A stretch of 64,000 bases of DNA from Haemonchus contortus (taxonomy: Eukaryota > Nematoda > Chromadorea > Rhabditida > Trichostrongylidae). Shown piece after piece: positions 53,301-62,300 of the stretch. Positions within the stretch are counted from its first letter, which is position 1. Every line of letters starts with the position of its first letter. The notes under the pieces were generated by a model, which had not been told where the DNA came from, ran no database searches, and was given only the letters and a program-made list of their open reading frames with translations. The position numbers were made by a program, and so were the translations under genes. The stretch lies in assembly GCA_000469685.2 (NCBI GenBank), contig LS997564.1, positions 7,528,591-7,592,590 of the forward strand. The letters run 5' to 3'.

Positions 53301-56300
53301 ACAAGTAGCAGTAGCAGCCCATTACCTTGTGAAAATTGTTGAGGCCGGTGGTGCTTGCTGCCGTTCTATTTGCTTTTGTTCGCGCCTTTATCCCTTTGTG
53401 CGTAACCCGAGCAAATCGTTCCATTAGAGAACGACTATCGCTCTAAAATATTTGGAGTGGTCAGTGTAATTGTAAGATATTCTTCAGGTAATATTGATAT
53501 CTTTCAATATTTAGCCTGATGCTTCAGATATCTTCTCCTTTTACCCTTTTAGGGTAGTTTACTGACCTAAAACTAATATAATTCAAGTTTTGGTAGTCAG
53601 TCCGTAGTGCTTCTCAGGTGTAGCTAGGATTCCTATTCGGGTATGTTTTTCTAGGTAGGGAGGCTAGGTGTTATTCTGCTGACATATGGCTTTGACTTTT
53701 CGAACTAATAAAGTCGTATGCATATCTACTACTACAGTACTTTGTGGGGCCATTTTAAATGGCCACTCAGGTAAAAGGTGGTCACCTTCACAATTGTTAC
53801 TTGTCATCGCAGCGGGAACCACATTGGATGCACAACGCCCAAGTACAAAGGCAAGGGGTCACAGCTCAAAGACAATACCCATGTGGCGCCAGGTTGTGGC
53901 TTAGGCCTTGACCATTTTCTTGGCTGTTTCTCGTATATGACCACTTGACTGAACGACTTATTTGGATTGTTTCGTTCAAATTCGAGGCCTCGAAGAGAAT
54001 TCCTTTACTATTGCTATTATGAATCGATTTTGACCGCATACATTTTGTCGAAGGGGATCTTCCTCTGAATGTCTATTCAGCTGTTCGATATGCCCTTCTT
54101 TTGCCGTTTTCGCTCATAGTAGTTCTATTTCAAACTTCTCTGGAAGCTACTCCATCTCTTCTTCTCGATGGCTCCTCTTCTCAGTGCAGAGTGTGGAGCT
54201 GAATCAGAAAGAGAAACCGACGGGGTTCCTAGGTTTCTCCCAGATTTTTCGTTTTGTGAGCTTTTCGGGAAAATTCGGAGTTTCAAATTTTTGAAAGTTT
54301 TTGTTGCTCCCCTGGCGACATGGGTTCTGTGCTATTTGCCATTTGTTGCCACTCAAGACAAGTTGAGATTGTATTGTGTTGAATTTCTCGCTCAGTTGTC
54401 ATTGTTTTGTCTCTGTTGATTGTTGACGGCTTTTTTGCGATCGATCACTCGAGCGACATTGAAAATAGTCACGAATGTCACTAGAGCATGCCTATGGCCA
54501 AGTCTCGCTACTGGGGGCGTCATATGTCCACAACGACGATTGACGTAGCAATGCTTTCTGCTTCTTTGTTTTTTGAGCCTGAACTGAACTCGAAACTTCC
54601 ATGGACATCGGCTTACTGATGTATCCATCGGAATCATCGGATGTATCCATCAAATTGCGAGATTGCGTTTGTTTAGATTTTCTTTGTAATGTAGCTGGAA
54701 CGACCATCTCGTTGCAGTGAAGATCTCGACGAATGATAGCTTGGAATCAGAACAATAATCCCGAAGGATACCCCAGGAAAGTCGTTTTCATGGGAATTTT
54801 GAGCCATCAAATTGACTAAGGGAAACTATGTTTCTTTTGGTAAAACTTTCGGGCTAGTAAAAGACTTAATTTGGCAAAATTGCAACTAAAAATTGAAAGC
54901 AAATTACTGGGATGAGATGACGATCGGTCTGGTGAAGGGGTTAAATGAGCGTTATCGTTGCAATTCCCAGTTTACGGATGAATGAATCGTCACGTAACGA
55001 TCTGCAGGCGATGAATAGTGTGGAAGAGCTAGCCGCCATGGCATTCCCATTACCGGCGTCTTCACTATGTCAAAGGAAGTGCTATCACCCGGCGATGATT
55101 ACATTACGCCTCATTTGAAATTGCGGCAAAGATCAGAGTAGTTTCGCTTGCGCAAATCCTTCACAGAACAGCGATTCTTCTAATCTTCACCATCAGGCGT
55201 TTTGGCGAAACCTTACGGTCCATTACGAACTAGTTTTTCTGAAAGGCTAACGAGTTTTGAACTTATTTTGATGGCATGGGAATTACTCAAACCGTGAGCG
55301 TTCCCATGGTTAAAGGCTTTCTCAGGGTCAGATTGGTCTTGCAGATTCTATCTTGTGACGAGATTCTGGTTCTCGAAGAGGCGATATATCGTGTTGTCAC
55401 GACGAAAAACGGTCTGCAAATGGCTCGGGAAAGGCTCAAATTTGGGTGGGCACGCCCATTTTTCCCTCCCTGATGGAGTCCTTGATAAATCATTCCCAAA
55501 CCATTTTTCTTCACGGTATTACTGACGTCGACTCCACGAGTCCCAAAGTTGCTTTCCAGTACATATCTGCTGGGAGATCTGATCATGGAATGGAGTGATC
55601 TTACTAAAATACCAAAGGAAGCATCCAACAATGTAAATGAGACTAATGAGCCTCAGAAAGTTCTAGAGTTGCTAATTTTTGTACCCGTAATTCTTAATAC
55701 CAGTGACTCGTCGTTACGTAGCCTGAGCACCTTTGTGGGTGTGGTATAAGTGTGGTCGTTGGCGTTGTCTTGTAAACATGCAACCTCTTTTATGAGTTTG
55801 TGTCTAATCTCATTAAGGGTCTTGCCGGCTCTTTTTCATCTTGCAATAGGTCTGTAATTAGAAACAGCTCAGGTCATCCAGATAGATATGCATGGCAAAA
55901 ACCAAATGCTCATGTGCCTCCTTACCGTTACCTATCTGCACCTGTCCATAGCGTCTCTAACCAAGCTAATCGATTCACCTGATCGATGATAATCCTTTAA
56001 CGACATCTGATTATTGTGAATAACATCTTGCCATGAGAAGCATCTTGGGAATAGTTATACAACAAAAAGGCTGAAATTTATTTATTATTGCATTCGGGTT
56101 GCACGATTTTTCTGCCTTTCCCCCTCCCTCCCCCATTTTCCCGAAGCCATGCCTGTCATTGCTTTTTAGTGGAAACTTACTCGTAACAGTTACTCTCTGT
56201 TCTGTAATGTTGTAACCCATTAACTATCACTCAAACTTACCTGATTTATGCCCCTTAAATTTTTTTGAGTAATTATTTTTGAATTTTTCTTATTTCCAAA

Positions 56301-59300
56301 GTTATCTGAAGTTTTTCCCGAAAGAGATGACCCAATCGAGTTGCTTTCTATATGGGAGCTTTGTACTAGGAGTGTTCTTGTTGGTGCGTTAAGCCGATTG
56401 TTTACTGTACAGCTTACGTACTGTTTCTCGCCCCTGATCGTGTTTGAATTTCCCGTCTTGGTCAGGGATGACACAGCACAAATAAGACATCCTTCTTTCT
56501 CGATTTTGTCTTTAAACCATTATTTTTACCTATATTTCTCGTAATTTCAGGGTATCGTTGGTACGACATCATCCGGTAAGACCTCACTCGTTCATCGATA
56601 TCTTACGGGAACCTTCACAGCAGAAGAGAGTCCAGAAGGTAGTTATTACTGTTTTTCTTCAGTTCTCGTCAGCTGAATTGATCTTGCGAATGAGTTTTTC
56701 TTTGGTCGCGCTGGTATTCTTCAACATTCTTTGGTGTTGTGAAAAGTATGGGATTGTATACGGCGAATCATTTCCCATGGGCTGTAAAAATGATTCGCCA
56801 TTTCTCAGTTCGGGTCAGTTGGTTCAGGGAGGGCGGATTACGATCAGATCAGTAGGTCAGGGGTTCAAAAAAAGTTTTCAGCCGTCAAACTATGGCGTTC
56901 CCTTGTGTGCATAATAAATAAATAAATAAATGGATAAGTGAACATTTTCCTTTTACCTACGGGATGGGTGGCAGGTTCTGTACGTACCATTTTTTTGGTA
57001 TTGCTAGCAGCATAAACTGATTCTAGCACTTGAAAATTTTGATTTTACGCCTTCCAACACGGCCTTCGGTCTGCTACTACCAGCTGTTGACTATTTGAAC
57101 CGCTTTCTAGAAGTGAACTACAGCGGTGACTTTGAATATTCGCTATGGGTGGCTAACAGGTCATTGTTGTGCTTTATGGGGGTAACAACTGCCGTCTAGA
57201 GTCAGCGGTCACCGTCTGTTTGCGAAGGTTGTGAGAAAATGATGACTGGTCAGCGACGAACAGGCTGTTCGGTGTCGTCGTTTTTTTTACCGCTGCAATT
57301 GCCGTCTCGTTCACAATTCTTTATTACTCCGTGTTCAACAATAATTCCTGCTCGCATGCATTTACACTTTCTAGGTGGTCGCTTCAAAAAGGAGGTGTTT
57401 ATAGACGGTCTCAGCCATTTACTACTGATTCGAGACGAAGGAAGTGCTTCACCGGATGTTCAGGTTCGGTTTGGTTCATGCTTGATTTCATTTAATAGAT
57501 TTGACATTAATTTGATCAAAGTTTTCGTGCCATGTGCACGACTTGCACGTTTCCTACGAAGATTACGCACGTGCACGAAACAAGATATATTTTTTCTTTT
57601 TTCTCTTTTTTCTTACTTCACCTTGTTTCAACCTTGCCGCTCCCCACAAGCTCTACTTTGTTCTTACTGACACACCCCTTCCCCCTCTGTCACAGTTGGT
57701 TAGGTTAACGGCCACACAGGAGCTAGGGCAGTGTAACTTCTTAGGGTGTAATTGATGACGAGTACGGGATTAACTCAAGAGCTAGGTGAACCTTGCTTAG
57801 TCATCTGGAGCAGATGGTGTGATTGTGGTAGTGCCAATGTCAAGAATGGATCAAGTCCTTCTCTTTTTACCCTCTTGAGACTTCCTCTGACGTCTCCATC
57901 TGCTTTCTTTCTCACCCTAGACGTCTCGGTCAAGGCGAGCCCAGGTCTCCACGGAAGAACACATTGTTAAAGCACAAGTGAATGATAATAGTATCGATCG
58001 GTATCGATTGGTCAATATTGAACAATAGTACTTCGAATCGTGGCAGACACTCTGCCCTAAAAGGCTTAACTAATGTCGGACTGACTGTCATGGGATAGTA
58101 GAAGAACATGTTGTTAGGGGTAAAGCAATAATGTTGGGTGAACTGGGAGAGGAGTGTGAATTGACAGGTGGTAGGCAAGTCCCCAGTTCTCGCTTTGGCT
58201 GAACCCCTTTCTAGCACCTTCATATGGGGTCTCATAATCGAAGTCCTATTCAGTTGTTGTTCTGCGCTCACACGTTCCAAAAAATGTCCTTTTATAACTG
58301 CTACTTTCATGGATGTTATATATTTGTTATGTTTGGGTTTTTACTTTTTTGAATGGTTTTGGTATCTTTTGAAAAGTGTTATCGTTGAGAATATCAGTGT
58401 CGCCGTTTTCAGTTTTCCTTGTGGGCCGACGCAGTGATTTTTGTGTACAGTGTCGACAACCAGGATAGTTTCGAACGAGTTCGGCATTTCTACAGTCATA
58501 TGAACAAATTTCGAAACGTTGCCGATATGCCAGTGTTGTTAGTCGGTACTAAGGTAAATTCTTCGAAAATATTCCTGAAATTTCACTCCACCTTGGAGAC
58601 GCGATGCTTTTAATGCCTCCCGGACACTAGTGTTCTCGGAACTTATGGGTCTTTAATTCATCCCCTTTTTATTGATTTGAGAAAAGAAAAACTGTCAGAG
58701 CTTTTTTGTTTTTTTGTTTACGGGTGCTGGGATCATCCAATAATTTTTGCCCTTCTGTACCGCGGGTGATCTAATAAGCGCCGATCCTGTGGCGCCATTA
58801 CAGGGACAGATGTTTCGTCCTGTTCGCCACAGTGTCACCTTGTCATAGTCTAATCAAAGACTTGTTCAGGATACTCTTTCGGAGAAGAATCCACGAGTGA
58901 TCAGTGAAGAGGAGGGCAAGCAGATGGCAAACCATCTGAAGCGTTGCGCATACTATGAGACGTGTGCAACGTATGGATTGAACGTCGAACGAGTATTCAA
59001 GGATGGTAAGTTTTTTTTTAGAGATTTGTGTGACTTCGAAAGCAACAAGAAGGAACTTATATGTATCTTCAACCTCCGTATGGAGGCCCATATTCAAATG
59101 AGGTTTTTGTAGCTCTGTAATGAGTCTAGTTCAAAGTCATACGGAGAATAAAGTAGAGAACGGTGGTGAGTTTGTTGACAAGTCTGGATTCGAAATGCTA
59201 GTTTGGAGATCATTTTTTTTTTGAAGAAAAATGGCCTGTTAGAGATTACGAGGCTTCTCAGCATCAGGAGAAAAGAACAGATAGTTCATGGGCTACCGAA

Positions 59301-62300
59301 CAGTAAACCCTACCCTTATGGCACCCAGCGGCTACACTGTAGAGGTGGTACCTTTTCAAGTGCCCCGTCAATATCACTGCCATCTCGGTGAGGATATGGC
59401 CGAGATTGAACTCACGGGTCTGGACTGCCCGAAATCGTTTCATTCTCGAGCTCCCAAAACACTACTTTTCTTCTAAACAAAAACTAAAGGGTGTTTTATT
59501 TATTTTTTGATATTCGATTGTTTGTCAATCACGCGTAATACGTCATGTCCATTAATGTCAATCAAGTTATGGTGAAAGCCTGGTAGTGACGCAATAAGAC
59601 TTCTGCAGCCATATACAAAATTCGAGTCATGTTTATTTGTTTACTCCCTCAAAAACTTCTTAAAATAGCTTTATCAGCTTCAGCTTCAGAAAAGAGCTTT
59701 CGTATTTGTTTCTTATAGAAGAAATGGACTGAGTGACAGCTATCTGTTCCGCTCCTTGTCATATCACTGTTGAGTCGTTGGGTATTAGGATAGATAGACT
59801 AGTTTTATCGATGGCTTTTCCCTTTTCCAGAGACGGCGCTGATTATGAGACACTTTCATTTATTACGAATGAATTTTGTTTCTTTGGTGCTATTCTCACG
59901 ATTAATGTATTGACGCTCTGATTGATGCGGCCTATTAGGCCCTGAACAGGTTCTCCTTTTCCTGTTCTCATAACTATGGTGGGAAGGCCATATTTGTTAA
60001 ATTCATTGGAAGTGAGATTGGCTACGGCAATATTTTGCCCGTCAAGTTTATTGCAGTCAACTTGCTCGGGTTGAATGGTCGTTCGAATTTCTCGTTCTCC
60101 CCGTTTCTGAAGTAGCGGTCTTTGATCGTATCCTACACTCCTGGCCCTGAGTACAGACGGAATTATGCTCCAAAGTGTGCTGTCATATGCCTTCCAATGA
60201 AGATGTTCTTCGAGGCTAGCAGTTGTTTGCCGTCTTTGTTTAGTTTAAGTTTTATCAGTGCGCTTTTCCGTTTGAAAGATGACGCAGACGACATCAATTT
60301 GCTTTGAGGGCGGACGAGGAAGAAATTGGGGTCACAGGCGGGACCTTATTGTTCCCTATTGTTTTTCTGAGTGGTTGAAGTATGTCCGATTGATGTGTCT
60401 CACGGTTCTGGACTCGTTCTGGGCCAGTCATCCTTCTTCGTTGAAATTCGTTCGTATCATCGGAACTTTAGTAGATGGGCTACGTTTTTTCCGTTGATTC
60501 GTCGGCTACTAATTGAAAAGTGAAGGTCTTCAGAAGGGGACAAGTTTTTCGGTGTTCTGGGATGGCTATTAGAGGGGAAAATCGTGTGGTTCCATAGCCG
60601 TTATACCGGAACGGATTTCGCATATTAGTTGGTAAGTGGAACGGGCGACAAATCTACTAGGGCTAATCTATGCTGCCGAGCGTGTGTGAGTCATTATGGG
60701 AGTGTGTGTGGGAGATTTGCTAATGCACACTGTGTAGATGTGGGCGTAGAGGTAGGCTAGGGGGGGGGGGGGGGGTGGGAGTATGGCGTTTATATTATGA
60801 TAATTGGTTTTGGTGACGTATTAGGGCGTACCAACAGCAATTTCATCAAGTTAATGTTCTGCCTCATCTTTCTGCTAGGCTGTGATGTGAGAAAAATGAT
60901 TTTTTTCTGAAATTTTAGTGGCTTCGTTCGCTGGTACCATTTTTTCTTGATTTTATGACAGTTAGTTTTAAACGTTTGTCACTGTGATGCGAGTTTTTGA
61001 TGTATTTAACTGTGATTCATTCATGTCTATTGAACTGATTCATCAGCACCGTTTTCCGCTCTATGCTCTCGTCGGCAGTTCCCCTGACAACGTATATATG
61101 AGCATTATTCTTTCGTTTTCCGCCTCTGCTGACTAGTAGTATTTAATAGTTACCATTTAGTCACCATCTAGTTACAGTTTGACTCCTAGTCTTCCACGGA
61201 CCGACACCTTTTCCAGTATTGCTACGTTCACGCTCTCTTTGTTACCTCCGATTAGCTTTCACGACACCCCGTTCGTCTAGGTGGTTCCAGTTTTGAGTTC
61301 CGTTCGTGACTACCATTCAAGGTTCCTCGGTCCCCTCCGTCGGCCTCCGACGCGCTAACATTATGTGTTCGACTGTATTGCCTCGTTTCTAACGGTAGTC
61401 AACAGCGATACCTTCGAGGGCGTTCCGGATCTTTCCCTGGGCTGATTGAATTCTTCTCCCAGTCACTGTATCCTCCAAGGAAGGACTGGGTGAAATAATC
61501 CGAGTGTTGGGTGCAGTAAGCTGTTTGGCCATGCCACCACCGTGTTGTCGAGGGATGCCTAGACATGACCTCTGATGATAGTGGAGATGTTTGAATACGT
61601 AACGGCACATCTCCAGTCTAGTGGGGTGTGACAAAGGCCTCTCCCGTTTGAGTTGTCGTCGTATTGTTGCTTTTTCAACGCCGATCGCCGCGATGTATCA
61701 TCCATCCTTCCTTGTGTTGCCCTTTCTAAAGTACCTCTCATTGAAACGATCTTCCAAAGAAAACGGTCCGTCACTCGACTTACCGGATTGGTGTTAGTTT
61801 TACCTTTGTGTTTTCGAATGGTGGCTCTAATGTTATCGAGATAGCATCGAGTATTTTGCCCATCTCACCATCTGGAACCACTGTGTCTCACTCATTCGAT
61901 CTTCTGGAAACTTGGGCATGTTACACGATGTCTTGTACTGCTCTGCCGTGCAGATTCACTGTGTTAGAAGTCGTTTTACCATGAAAATCTCTTTGGCCAG
62001 AGCAATTTAGGACACTAGCGTATGTGATGCTTGTAATCGATTGTCAGTTGATTTTTTAAGCTATACTTCAACTTCGTTTAAACGAGCTGCTGAAGATAGG
62101 ACCTATATTCTCTGCGCTGTAGTCTTCAGCGATGTTTTGAGAATTAAATCTTAGCTGCTCTGGTTGACGGCTGATTGTTATTCCAGTATCTCCATCTGTG
62201 GGTGACAGCTTTCCTAAAATGTCGACCGATTCCGTTAGTTCCGCTTCTTTGGAGGCCCAAGCCCACTACTCCTGCCGGTAGTTCCAGGAGTAGTCGGCTC

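Larger units (their letters stand above)
47978..56550 (+). other. AGAP intron 3 (8.6 kb)
   Basis: The intron begins GTAAGT and ends TTTCAG. It contains the nested SINE/mariner at 48545-49700. From 49700 to 56550 I see only short uninformative open frames. One of them is a minus-strand frame near 54392-54707, Ser/Lys-rich with a DTSDDSDGY segment, which I could not assign to any family. Confidence 0.75.

Noticed and set aside
57930..58310. 126-codon minus-strand frame in AGAP intron 5
   Set aside because: No motif, and located between two firm plus-strand exons; likely chance.
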